NCBI RefSeq assembly: GCF_023499255.1
Contig: NZ_CP092183.1
Span: 2,177,501 to 2,241,500 of the forward strand
Length of the DNA: 64,000 bases
Direction: 5' to 3'
Source: Couchioplanes caeruleus
GTDB lineage: Bacteria; Actinomycetota; Actinomycetes; Mycobacteriales; Micromonosporaceae
Below are positions 1-7,690 of the stretch, in pieces. The position numbers and the translations under genes were made by a program. Below the pieces are notes generated by a model that made no database searches, had not been told where the DNA came from, and saw nothing but the letters and a program-made list of their open reading frames with translations. Numbering within the stretch: position 1 is the stretch's first letter; the number at the start of each line of letters is the position of its first letter.

Positions 1-911
1 TCCGCTGGCAGAACAACGCCAACGGCAACGACGCGCAGGGCGCCGGCGGGGTGAGCCGGTACGGCATCGCAGCGCTGGACCAGCAGAACGGCGTACCGCT
101 GAACTGGAACCCGACCCGGTCGCCCGGCAGCGAGCTGCCCTCCGGCGGCACGAACTGGGGGCCGATCATGTGGGAGCTGTGGTCCGGCCCGAACGGTCTG
201 TTCGCCGGGTACGACTCCGACGGCCTCGGCAACGAGTACCACGGCCGGATGGGGTATTTCCCCAAGTCCGGTGGCCGCACGATCCCCGTGCAGGACGCAC
301 CGCAGGCCGACTCCGGCTTCCTGTACCTCGGTGCGGGCAACGGCCAGGTGACCAAGGTGCCGTTCGGCCCGGGCGGTGCCGGTACGCCGGCCACGGTGAG
401 CCAGCCGCAGCTGACCAGCGCCAAGGCGGCGTTCTCGCTGTCCAACAAGCTCTACTGGGCCAAGACGGACAGCACGAAGCCGACCGGTAGCGTGCTGAAC
501 GTGTCGATGCTCACCGGCGGCACCATCGGGGCGCCGTGGGAGAGCAGCGGCTGGAACACTTCCTGGTTCAACGCCGCCAGCATGACCGGCGCCTTCTTCC
601 TCCAGGGCCGCATGTACTACACGACCTCGTCGAGCAACTCGCTGTTCTACCGGTATCTGACCCCGGACGGCTCCGTCGTGGGCTGCACCGCGTTCACGTT
701 GCCGACAACGGGTATCGACTGGCGCACTGTGCGTGGTATGACCTGGGTGGCGGGAAAGCTCGTCTATGGCTCCACCAACGGTTCGCTGCGATCGGTCGCC
801 TTCGACCCCGCGGCGAGCACGGCGGTGGCGGGCTCCACGGCGACCGTGGTCGCGGCGCCCACAGCGGACGCCACCTGGAACAACGCGACCCTGTTCTTCG
901 CCACCTCGTAG
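1..911 (+). CDS. Secreted beta-propeller-like protein, 3' part only
   Basis: The reading frame is already open at base 3 and runs through the window edge, so the true start lies upstream and only about 302 C-terminal residues are seen. The first visible in-frame start (GTG at 51) is probably internal. The protein is rich in Gly, Ser, Thr, Trp and Asn, with recurring short strands such as GPNGLFAGYDSDG, GNGQVTKVPF and GKLVYGSTNGSL. Such blades are typical of extracellular PQQ- or Kelch-like beta-propellers. No catalytic motif or membrane segment is visible. It sits just upstream of an exopolysaccharide assembly operon and is separated from it by a strong hairpin, so it probably has its own transcript. 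A role in surface polysaccharide binding is only inferred. Confidence is high that it is coding and low for the family. Confidence 0.7.
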   Translation, partial: RWQNNANGNDAQGAGGVSRYGIAALDQQNGVPLNWNPTRSPGSELPSGGTNWGPIMWELWSGPNGLFAGYDSDGLGNEYHGRMGYFPKSGGRTIPVQDAPQADSGFLYLGAGNGQVTKVPFGPGGAGTPATVSQPQLTSAKAAFSLSNKLYWAKTDSTKPTGSVLNVSMLTGGTIGAPWESSGWNTSWFNAASMTGAFFLQGRMYYTTSSSNSLFYRYLTPDGSVVGCTAFTLPTTGIDWRTVRGMTWVAGKLVYGSTNGSLRSVAFDPAASTAVAGSTATVVAAPTADATWNNATLFFATS

Positions 912-934
912 CGGGGGACGCACATCGGGGCATC

Positions 935-968
935 CTCCCCGGCCGGGCAGCGCAGCCCGGCCGGGGAG
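935..968 (+). terminator. Rho-independent-type hairpin after the beta-propeller gene
   Basis: A perfect 14-bp GC-rich inverted repeat (935-948 with 955-968) with a 6-nt loop lies 24 bp after the stop. There is no U-run, which is usual in actinomycetes. Only 45 bp separate it from the next start codon. A promoter for the polysaccharide operon would have to lie there, for example TTGTCC at 969 and GCATGT at 992 with 17-bp spacing, which is weak, or the operon depends on read-through. Confidence 0.75.
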
Positions 969-1013
969 TTGTCCGAAATCGGAAAACAACTGCATGTCGG
1001 GGAGAGACGACAC

Positions 1014-2696
1014 ATGGATGTGAGTGATTCCGTCGCCGCGAGCCGGCAGCGGGTCGTCGGCTTTGCGGACGTGGTACGGATTCCGCTGCGCCGCTGGCGC
1101 ATCGTGGCCACCGTCGCCGGCATCGTCACGCTGGCGGCGCTCGCGTACCTGCTCTTCTTCCCGGCCACCTACCGGGCCACCACCGTGGTGGTGCTGCGGC
1201 CCGTGGTCACCGACCCGTTCACGCTGCCGTCCAGCGGCGCGGACCGGGCCATCAACATGACGGCCGAGAACGGCATCGCGCTCGGCAACGACGTCATCGA
1301 CTCGACGGCGCGGATCCTCAACCGGGATCCCGAGGACGTGCGCGAGGCGCTCAGCACCGAGGTGCCGACCGGTGGCCAGGTGCTGCGGTTCCAGTACACC
1401 AGCGACTCCGAGCGCAGCGCGATCACCGGCGCGAACACGGCCGCCGAGACGTACCTGCGGGTCCGCGAGGACATCTACAAGCAGCAGCGGGCGGCGCTGA
1501 TCCTGTCGTACGACAACACGATCAAGTCGGTCACGTCCCAGCGGCTGAGCGCGCAGAAGGAACTGCCCTCCAACCGGGCGAGCTCCGACACCACCTCGCC
1601 GCGTACGCAGGCCATGCTCGATCAGGTCAGCGCGCTCAACGACCAGATCGCGCAGCTCGCGAACGCCCGCGCGAAGGTGATCTCCGCCGACCTGAGCCCG
1701 GGCTCCGTCACGGCCGCGGCCCGCGCGCCGGTGCCGTCGAGCCATGACGCGGCGGTGCTCTACCTGACCGCCGCCGTCCTCGGCGGCCTGCTGCTCGGTG
1801 CCATCGCCGCGCACGCGCGGGAGGCGCTGGACCGCCGGGTGCGCTCGATCGACCAGGCCGCCGACATCGTCGGTGTGCCCGCCCTCGGCGTGGTCCGCGC
1901 GGCGGGCCGGCACGGCGAGTCCGCGGCCGCCGCCGACGCCCGGTACGTCTCGCTCGCCGTGCTCAAGTGGATCGACCGGCACCCGGACCGCGCCCTGGTC
2001 GTGCTCTCCGGCCGCGACGACGAGGGGCGCACGACGGTGAGCGGCAACCTCGCGGTCGCGCTCGCCGAGGCCGGGCAGGACGTCACGCTGAGCGCCACGC
2101 CCGAGACGCACGAGGAGCTCAAGCGCATCCTGTTCGCGGCCCAGAAGCGCACGCCCCCGCGGCCGCGCACGCTCTCGCCCTCGGGCGGGGGCCTCAACGG
2201 GTCCTCGCCCGCCGGCGGCCTGGGCCGTGGCGGCGTCGGCGCCCCGGCGCCCGGGGTCACCCGGCTGCAGGGCTCGCCGATGCGGGTCGCCGACCCCCTG
2301 CCGGAGGTCAAGGCGACCTCCAACGACCCCGAAGCCACGCTCATCATGGAGACGTCCGCCGGCCGGTCCGCCTCCTCCGCCCCGATCGTCGCCCCCGCAC
2401 CCGCGCGGCCGGCCGCGGACCTCGACGGTCGCGCGCCGCTCGTGGTGCTCCTCGGCGGCGGCGTCGTCCGGCTCTGCACGCTCGGCGAGGAGCCGGAGAT
2501 CGGTGTGGTGGTCGTGGACGCGCCGCCCTCGGACATCGACGAGCGCGGGGTCCGCGCCGCCCAGGCCGGCGTCGCCGTGCTCGTGGTGGCCCGGGACCGC
2601 ACCCGCAACACCGAGCTGAGCCGGCTGGTGGACCGGCTGCGCTCGGCCGGCGCCCAGACCGTCGGGTTCGTCCTCACCGGAGGCCGGGGTGCCTGA
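1014..2696 (+). CDS. Polysaccharide chain-length determinant (Wzz-like) fused to degenerate CpsD/BY-kinase-like domain
   Basis: About 560 residues. The ATG at 1014 is preceded by GGGGAGAG; an in-frame TTG at 969 overlaps the upstream hairpin region and lacks a good RBS. A Wzz-type N-terminal region has one membrane segment near residues 25-45, an extracytoplasmic coiled part (about 45-240) and a second membrane segment near 245-265. It is followed by a cytoplasmic domain resembling CpsD/Wze ATPases. The P-loop equivalent (near residues 332-345) reads GRDDEGRTT, so the invariant Walker A lysine is Arg. A later strand VVVVDAPPSDID (near 500) matches the Walker B-like region. A Pro/Gly-rich insert (about 380-450) interrupts the fold. 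No terminal Tyr cluster is seen, so kinase activity is doubtful. It probably controls polymer length with the Wzy and Wzx proteins downstream. The stop overlaps the next gene by 8 bp. Confidence 0.85.
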   Translation: MDVSDSVAASRQRVVGFADVVRIPLRRWRIVATVAGIVTLAALAYLLFFPATYRATTVVVLRPVVTDPFTLPSSGADRAINMTAENGIALGNDVIDSTARILNRDPEDVREALSTEVPTGGQVLRFQYTSDSERSAITGANTAAETYLRVREDIYKQQRAALILSYDNTIKSVTSQRLSAQKELPSNRASSDTTSPRTQAMLDQVSALNDQIAQLANARAKVISADLSPGSVTAAARAPVPSSHDAAVLYLTAAVLGGLLLGAIAAHAREALDRRVRSIDQAADIVGVPALGVVRAAGRHGESAAAADARYVSLAVLKWIDRHPDRALVVLSGRDDEGRTTVSGNLAVALAEAGQDVTLSATPETHEELKRILFAAQKRTPPRPRTLSPSGGGLNGSSPAGGLGRGGVGAPAPGVTRLQGSPMRVADPLPEVKATSNDPEATLIMETSAGRSASSAPIVAPAPARPAADLDGRAPLVVLLGGGVVRLCTLGEEPEIGVVVVDAPPSDIDERGVRAAQAGVAVLVVARDRTRNTELSRLVDRLRSAGAQTVGFVLTGGRGA

Positions 2697-3603
2697 CAGC
2701 CTGCCGGACGTCACCGTCGTCGTCGCCACCCGGGACCGGCCCGGCCTGCTGGAACGCGCCGTCACCAGCATCCTCGGCCAGGACTATCCCGGCCACGTCG
2801 AGTGCATCGTCGTGTACGACCACGTCGACGTCCGGGAGCTCGACGTGGCCGTGGGCCCCGGCCGGTCGCTCAAGCTCATCAACAACACCCACCGCCAGGG
2901 GCTGCCGGGCGGCCGCAACAGCGGCGCCGACGCGGCCACCGGCGACCTGCTGGCGTTCTGCGACGACGACGACATCTGGCTCGCCGCGAAGCTCAGCCGC
3001 CAGGTGGAGCTGCTCGCCGACCCGGCGATCGGCGCGGTCAGCTGCGGGCTGCGCCTGCGCGGCCCCGGCATCGACAAGGAGCGGGTGCTCGACAAGGACC
3101 TGGTCACGCACGACGACTTCCTCGCCGACCGGGTCATGGAGGTGCACTCCAGCACGATGCTGATCCGGCGGTCCACCTGGGCCGCGGCCGGCGAGGTCGA
3201 CGAGCAGATCCCCGGCGGGTACAGCGAGGACTACGAGTGGCTGTTGCGGGTCTCCGCGCAGACCCCGGTGGCCGTCGTCCGCCAGGCGTTGGTCATCGTC
3301 GACTGGCACGGCGGCTCGTTCTACTTCGGCCGCTGGGCGACCATCGTCGAGGCTCAGCGCTATCTCATCGCCAAGCACCCCGACCTGGCCCGCAGCCGCG
3401 CCGGCCTGGCCCGGCTCCGGGGACAGATCGCGTTCGCGCTCGCCTCGGGCAACCGGCGCACCGAGGCGCTCAAGGAGCTCGCGGCGGTCGTCCGGCTCAA
3501 TCCCCGGGAGAAGCGCGTGCTGGTCACCGTACCCGTCGTGCTGCGCCTGGTGACCGGTGAGCGGGTCCTGCGGATGGCGCAGAAGCGCGGCAGGGGGATC
3601 TGA
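2689..3603 (+). CDS. Family 2 glycosyltransferase
   Basis: 304 residues starting at GTG 2689, inside the end of the preceding gene, which implies translational coupling. The N-terminus (PDVTVVVATRDRPGLLERAV) is the nucleotide-sugar-binding strand of GT-A fold GT2 enzymes. The metal-binding acidic motif is CDDDDIW near residue 90. A later acidic EDYEWLLRVS (near 180) fits the catalytic-base ED motif. No membrane segments are visible, so it should act on the cytoplasmic face, adding sugars to a lipid-linked repeat unit. Donor and acceptor cannot be read from the sequence. It is the only glycosyltransferase visible in this part of the locus, so the others must lie upstream of the window or elsewhere. 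Confidence 0.9.
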   Translation: MPDSLPDVTVVVATRDRPGLLERAVTSILGQDYPGHVECIVVYDHVDVRELDVAVGPGRSLKLINNTHRQGLPGGRNSGADAATGDLLAFCDDDDIWLAAKLSRQVELLADPAIGAVSCGLRLRGPGIDKERVLDKDLVTHDDFLADRVMEVHSSTMLIRRSTWAAAGEVDEQIPGGYSEDYEWLLRVSAQTPVAVVRQALVIVDWHGGSFYFGRWATIVEAQRYLIAKHPDLARSRAGLARLRGQIAFALASGNRRTEALKELAAVVRLNPREKRVLVTVPVVLRLVTGERVLRMAQKRGRGI

Positions 3604-3605
3604 GG

Positions 3606-4970
3606 TTGGCCAGGACGACCCTGCGGCCCAAGCGCGTCGCGCGCGCGGCCGTGCCGGCCAGGGCGCGGGCGATCGCCGCGGTCGAGCCGGGCGTCCTGGA
3701 CCCGGCGGCCTGGCGGGTCCGCACCGCCAAGCTGCCGCTGTGGCCGCTGTTCATGATGTTCGCGCTGATGCCGCTGTGGTGGGTGCTCGGCGTCTGGTAC
3801 GTCGTCTGGCCGTTCTTCGGGGTCGTGCTGTTCGCCCTGCTCGCCACGCGCGGTGACGTCCGGTTGCCGGCCGGCACCTGGCTCTGGCTGATCTTTCTGG
3901 GCATCGTCGCGATCAGCAGCACCCGGCTGGAACGGGCCACCTCGATCGTGGTGTTCGGCCTGCGGCTGGGCCACCTCTGCACCGCGCTGCTCGTCGGCAT
4001 CTACGTCTACAACCTGGGCCGGGACCGGATCCCGTGGGCGCGGATCGCCTCCCCGCTCGCGCTGTTCTGGCTGGCCATGGTGGCGCTCGGCTGGTTCGGC
4101 GTGCTGGCGCCCCGGTTCAGCATGCCGAGCCCGTTCGAGCTGGTGCTGCCGGCGGGCGTACGGGGCGAGCGGTACATCCTGGACGTGGCGCACCTGGACG
4201 CGACCGAGTTCAACCCGTTGAGCCGCAACCCGATCTACCGGCCGGCGGCGCCGTTCCCGTACACCAACAACTGGGGTACGGCGTACAGCTTCCTCGTGCC
4301 GTTCGTGCTCGCGTATCTCATGTCGGTCCGGCGCGGTGCGCTGCGCGCCGTACTCATGGTGTCGTTGCCGTTGTCGCTGGTCCCGGCGTTCCTGACGCTC
4401 AACCGGGGCATGTTCATCGGGCTCGGCGCCGGCGTGCTCTACCTGCTGGTCCGGGAGATGGCCAGGGGCCGGGTACGGCTGCTGCTGCCGATCACCCTGA
4501 TCGTCTTCGCCGGCTGGGTGGTGACCCTGTTCATCCCCGTGGTCGACCTCATCACGCACCGGACGTCGACGACGGACACCAACACCGACCGGTTCGACCT
4601 GTACGTGCAGACGTGGGCCGCGGTGCTGCGCTCGCCGCTGCTGGGCTTCGGCCAGCCGACCCAGGTCGACACCACGCACGCCGCGGAACCCCTCGGCACG
4701 CAGGGCATGATCTGGCAGCTGCTGTACAGCCACGGCATCCCGGCCACGATCTGCTTCTACCTGATCCTGCTGGTCCTGGCCCGCCGGCTGTCCGGCGCGG
4801 TGAGCCCCGCCGGGCTGTGGCTGAGCGCCCTGCCGGTGATCGCCGCGGTCGTCACCCCGTTCTACTCCTACATCGACCCGAACATGTCGGTGCTGCTCTT
4901 CGCCGTCGGCCTCGGCCTGGCGGCGGTGGACGGGCCGGTCAACCGCGAACCGAGGACCAGGGCGTCGTGA
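3606..4970 (+). CDS. O-antigen ligase/polymerase-like membrane protein (Wzy type)
   Basis: 454 residues from TTG 3606, two bases after the preceding stop; GTG 3651 is an alternative in-frame start. The protein is strongly hydrophobic, with roughly ten predicted membrane segments. A large extracytoplasmic loop (about residues 150-225) precedes the segment containing LTLNRGMFIGLGAGVLYLLVRE. A second loop follows with TDTNTDRFDLYVQTWAAVLRSPLLGFG, the Wzy_C-type pattern found in O-antigen ligases and polymerases. The likely role is polymerising flipped repeat units, or attaching them to an acceptor, on the outer face of the membrane. Its place between the chain-length protein and the flippase supports polymerase over ligase. 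Confidence 0.8.
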   Translation: MARTTLRPKRVARAAVPARARAIAAVEPGVLDPAAWRVRTAKLPLWPLFMMFALMPLWWVLGVWYVVWPFFGVVLFALLATRGDVRLPAGTWLWLIFLGIVAISSTRLERATSIVVFGLRLGHLCTALLVGIYVYNLGRDRIPWARIASPLALFWLAMVALGWFGVLAPRFSMPSPFELVLPAGVRGERYILDVAHLDATEFNPLSRNPIYRPAAPFPYTNNWGTAYSFLVPFVLAYLMSVRRGALRAVLMVSLPLSLVPAFLTLNRGMFIGLGAGVLYLLVREMARGRVRLLLPITLIVFAGWVVTLFIPVVDLITHRTSTTDTNTDRFDLYVQTWAAVLRSPLLGFGQPTQVDTTHAAEPLGTQGMIWQLLYSHGIPATICFYLILLVLARRLSGAVSPAGLWLSALPVIAAVVTPFYSYIDPNMSVLLFAVGLGLAAVDGPVNREPRTRAS

Positions 4971-5025
4971 CGGACTGCACCGCAGCGAAGCAAGGGCCAG
5001 GACGGCACGACCGTGAGGCTCAGTC

Positions 5026-6543
5026 ATGACGGCCGTCGCGGACAGGGACGAGGTCCGCCGCAGCACCCGCAGCGGCCTGATCGGGCTGCTCGGCGCCGCG
5101 GTCAACGGCGCCTGCGGGTTCGTGCTCACCGCCGTGATCGTGCGGGTCTTCGGCGCGGCCGACTCGGGCGCGCTGTTCACCGCCATCGGCCTCGTCAGCA
5201 TCATCGGACCGCTGTGCTGCCTCGGCGCCGACACGGGCCTGATGTGGGCGCTGCCGCGCCGCGAGCGCCTCTCCCGGGACGGGGCGCGCCTGCTGGTCCT
5301 GGCGCTGGTGCCCACCGTCGCGCTGGCCGCGGCCGTGGCCGTCGTGGGCTGGCCGGCGGCGCCCCGCCTGGGTGCGGCGCTGCTCACCGGCGGCCCGGAC
5401 GACGCCGCCCTGATCCGGCTCGCCCTCGTCGGCGTACCGGTGTTCGTGGCCGCCACGGTCCTGCTGGCCGCGGTCCGGGCGACCCGGCCGGTCAGCGCGT
5501 ACGTCGGGCTGCAGCTCGTCGCGGTGCCGATCGCCCGGCCGGTGCTGGTCGGCATGGCCGTCGTCGCCGGCGGTTCGGTGGTGCAGGGCTTCGCCGGCTG
5601 GGTCCTGCCGCTGGCCCTCGCCGGGGTGGCCGCGGCGGTGCTGAGCCTCCGCCCGCTCGGGATCGGGCGCGGTGCGGTGCTCAGGCCCACCCCGCAGGAC
5701 CGCCGCGAGTTCGCCGGCTTCGCGCTGCCCCGGGCGCTGTCCACGGCCATCGACGCCAGCAGCATGTGGGTCGGGGTGCTGCTCACCTCCGCCCTGGCCG
5801 GCCCGGCCGCCGCCGGCGTCTTCGGCGCGGTCGGCCGGTACGTGCTGGCGGGTCTGCTGGTCATGCAGGGCCTGCGGGTCGCGATCGCGCCGCAGCTGTC
5901 CGGGCTGCTCGGCGCGGGCCGCCGGTCGGCCGCCGCGCAGATCTACCGGCGGACGACGGTGTGGATCGTGCTGCTCTCCTGGCCCGCGTACCTGCTGCTG
6001 GCGGTCTTCGCGCCGGCCTTCCTGGCGCTGTTCGGCGGCGACTTCTCCGGCGGCGCCGCGCCGCTGGCGGTCCTCGCGGTGGCCATGATGGTGAACGTCG
6101 GCGTCGGCCTCGTGCAGACGGTGCTGCTGATGAGCGGCAACAGCCGCGGTCACCTGCTGGGCACCGTGGCGGGCCTCGCGGTCAACGTCGCCGGGTGCGT
6201 GCTGCTCATCCCGCGGCACGGCGCCCTGGGTGCGGCCGTCGCCTGGTCGCTGGGCATCGTCTGCGAGAACGTCGTCGCCGCGGTGCTGGCCCGCCGGGTG
6301 CTCGGCGAGGCCCTGTTCGGGACCGGGCTCGTGGCGGCCGCGGCCGCGGCGACCGCCGGTACCGGCGTCGCGGCGGCGGCCGGTGCCGGGCTGGCGGGCC
6401 GCGGCGTACCGGGCCTCGCCGTCGCCCTGGCCGTGCTGCTGGCCCTCTGCGCCGCTTCCCTCGCAAGCCCCCGGGTCCGGCGCGCCGTCGCGGCCGCGCG
6501 GACCCAGCTCCGACCACCCGCGAAACAGGAGGCTCTGTCGTGA
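5026..6543 (+). CDS. Polysaccharide flippase-like MOP-superfamily transporter (Wzx type)
   Basis: 505 residues beginning at ATG 5026, 55 bp after the previous stop. It has about 12-14 hydrophobic segments and conserved-looking features of the MOP/MurJ/Wzx group: an early GLIGLLGAAVNGACGFVLTAVIVRVFG segment and a mid-protein ALPRALSTAIDASSMWVGVLL segment. The expected role is translocating undecaprenyl-linked repeat units across the membrane. Its 3' end carries the ribosome binding site of the sulfotransferase gene, whose GTG overlaps this stop by 4 bp (GTGA), so the two are coupled. Identification rests on hydropathy and context more than on one catalytic motif. Confidence 0.85.
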   Translation: MTAVADRDEVRRSTRSGLIGLLGAAVNGACGFVLTAVIVRVFGAADSGALFTAIGLVSIIGPLCCLGADTGLMWALPRRERLSRDGARLLVLALVPTVALAAAVAVVGWPAAPRLGAALLTGGPDDAALIRLALVGVPVFVAATVLLAAVRATRPVSAYVGLQLVAVPIARPVLVGMAVVAGGSVVQGFAGWVLPLALAGVAAAVLSLRPLGIGRGAVLRPTPQDRREFAGFALPRALSTAIDASSMWVGVLLTSALAGPAAAGVFGAVGRYVLAGLLVMQGLRVAIAPQLSGLLGAGRRSAAAQIYRRTTVWIVLLSWPAYLLLAVFAPAFLALFGGDFSGGAAPLAVLAVAMMVNVGVGLVQTVLLMSGNSRGHLLGTVAGLAVNVAGCVLLIPRHGALGAAVAWSLGIVCENVVAAVLARRVLGEALFGTGLVAAAAAATAGTGVAAAAGAGLAGRGVPGLAVALAVLLALCAASLASPRVRRAVAAARTQLRPPAKQEALS

Positions 6544-7430
6544 CGGTGCTCGACCGGTTGAAGAACGCGGCGCCGCAGGGCGCCCGGGAAGGGCTGCGCA
6601 GCGCCCTGGTCCGGTACGGCGAGCACACCAGCGCCCGTCGCCCGCTGCCCGACTTCCTCATCGTCGGCACCAAACGCGGCGGCACCACCTCGCTGTGGCG
6701 GTACCTCGTCCAGCACCCGCTCGTGCCCCGCCTCTTCCCGGCGTGGAACACCAAGACCTCGCACTACTTCGAGGAGAACTGGTCGCGCGGACAGGCGTGG
6801 TATCGCTCGCACTTCCCGACCGAGCGGCAGCGGGCCGCCCTCGAACGCCGGTACGGCGCACCGCCCAAAGTGGGTGAAGCCGCACCGCTGTACATGTTCC
6901 ATCCCCTCGTGGCGGACCGGGTCGCCGACCTGATGCCGCAGGTGCGCATCATCGTGCTGCTGCGCGATCCGGTGGAGCGGGCGTACTCGCACTGGAAGGA
7001 GCGCCGGGGCGAGGGTGTGGAGCCGCTCGGGTTCGCCGAGGCCCTCGCCGCCGAGCAGGAGCGGACGGCGGGGGAGCGGGAACGCCTCATCGCGGAGCCC
7101 GGCTCCGTCAGCGAGGCGTTCGACTGGTACTCGTACCGGGCGCGCGGCCGCTACCTCGAGCACCTGGAGCCGTGGCTGGCCCGGTTCCCGCGCGAGCAGA
7201 TGCTGTTCCTGCCCAGCGAGACCCTGTACCGCGATCCCGCCGGCACGTACGCCCGTACCCTCGACTTCATCGGCCTGCCGCCGCACGAGCTGGAGTCCTA
7301 CGACGTCTTCAACGACCGGCCGAGCAAGGGCATGGACCCCGCGGTACGTGCCGAGCTGACCGCCTACTACCGGCCGTTCAACGCCGCGCTGGCGGAGCGT
7401 CTGGGGCTGTCGCTCGCCTGGGCCGGCTAG
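6540..7430 (+). CDS. PAPS-dependent sulfotransferase
   Basis: 296 residues. I chose GTG 6540 because AGGAGG lies 8 nt upstream and the start overlaps the flippase stop (GTGA). The 5'-phosphosulfate loop is FLIVGTKRGGTTSLWRYL (about residues 38-55). The 3'-phosphate-binding motif is IVLLRDPVERAYSHW (about 138-152), with the Arg and Ser expected for PAPS contact. The downstream region with FLPSETLYRDP matches the sulfotransferase fold of heparan- and Stf0-like enzymes. As the last gene of a chain-length/GT/Wzy/Wzx operon, it suggests the polymer or its lipid-linked unit is O-sulfated. That is an inference, because the acceptor is unknown. The stop overlaps the opposing small gene by 4 bp. Confidence 0.9.
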   Translation: MTVLDRLKNAAPQGAREGLRSALVRYGEHTSARRPLPDFLIVGTKRGGTTSLWRYLVQHPLVPRLFPAWNTKTSHYFEENWSRGQAWYRSHFPTERQRAALERRYGAPPKVGEAAPLYMFHPLVADRVADLMPQVRIIVLLRDPVERAYSHWKERRGEGVEPLGFAEALAAEQERTAGERERLIAEPGSVSEAFDWYSYRARGRYLEHLEPWLARFPREQMLFLPSETLYRDPAGTYARTLDFIGLPPHELESYDVFNDRPSKGMDPAVRAELTAYYRPFNAALAERLGLSLAWAG

Positions 7431-7690
7431 GTCCCGGCCGCGGCCTCGACGAGCCGCGCCAGGTGCAGGACGTCGGCGCTGTGCGGGAACGCGTCGCGGG
7501 GCCGCTGCTGCACCTCCTCGATGGCGGCGCGCAGCATCGAGCGCTGGACCGGGGAGAGCTCACCGCCGGACGACAGCACCGCGACCGCGCTCGCCCGGAT
7601 CCGGGCCGCCGCGGGGTCCTCCGGGATCAGCTGGGTCGCCACCCGCTCCCGGTACCACTGCTCGACCGCGAGCAGCGCGGCGTGGCTCAT
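7427..7690 (-). CDS. Small protein of unknown function coupled to an APH-fold kinase gene
   Basis: 87 residues starting at ATG 7690, whose ATGA overlaps the stop of the kinase gene upstream on the same strand. The predicted protein is soluble and mostly helical, with segments such as LAVEQWYRERVATQL, AAARIRASAVAVL and VQRSMLRAAIEEVQQ. No Cys pair, signal peptide or known motif is seen. Tight coupling suggests it works with, or regulates, the kinase-like protein. I do not recognise the family. Confidence 0.6.
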   Translation of the reverse strand: MSHAALLAVEQWYRERVATQLIPEDPAAARIRASAVAVLSSGGELSPVQRSMLRAAIEEVQQRPRDAFPHSADVLHLARLVEAAAGT

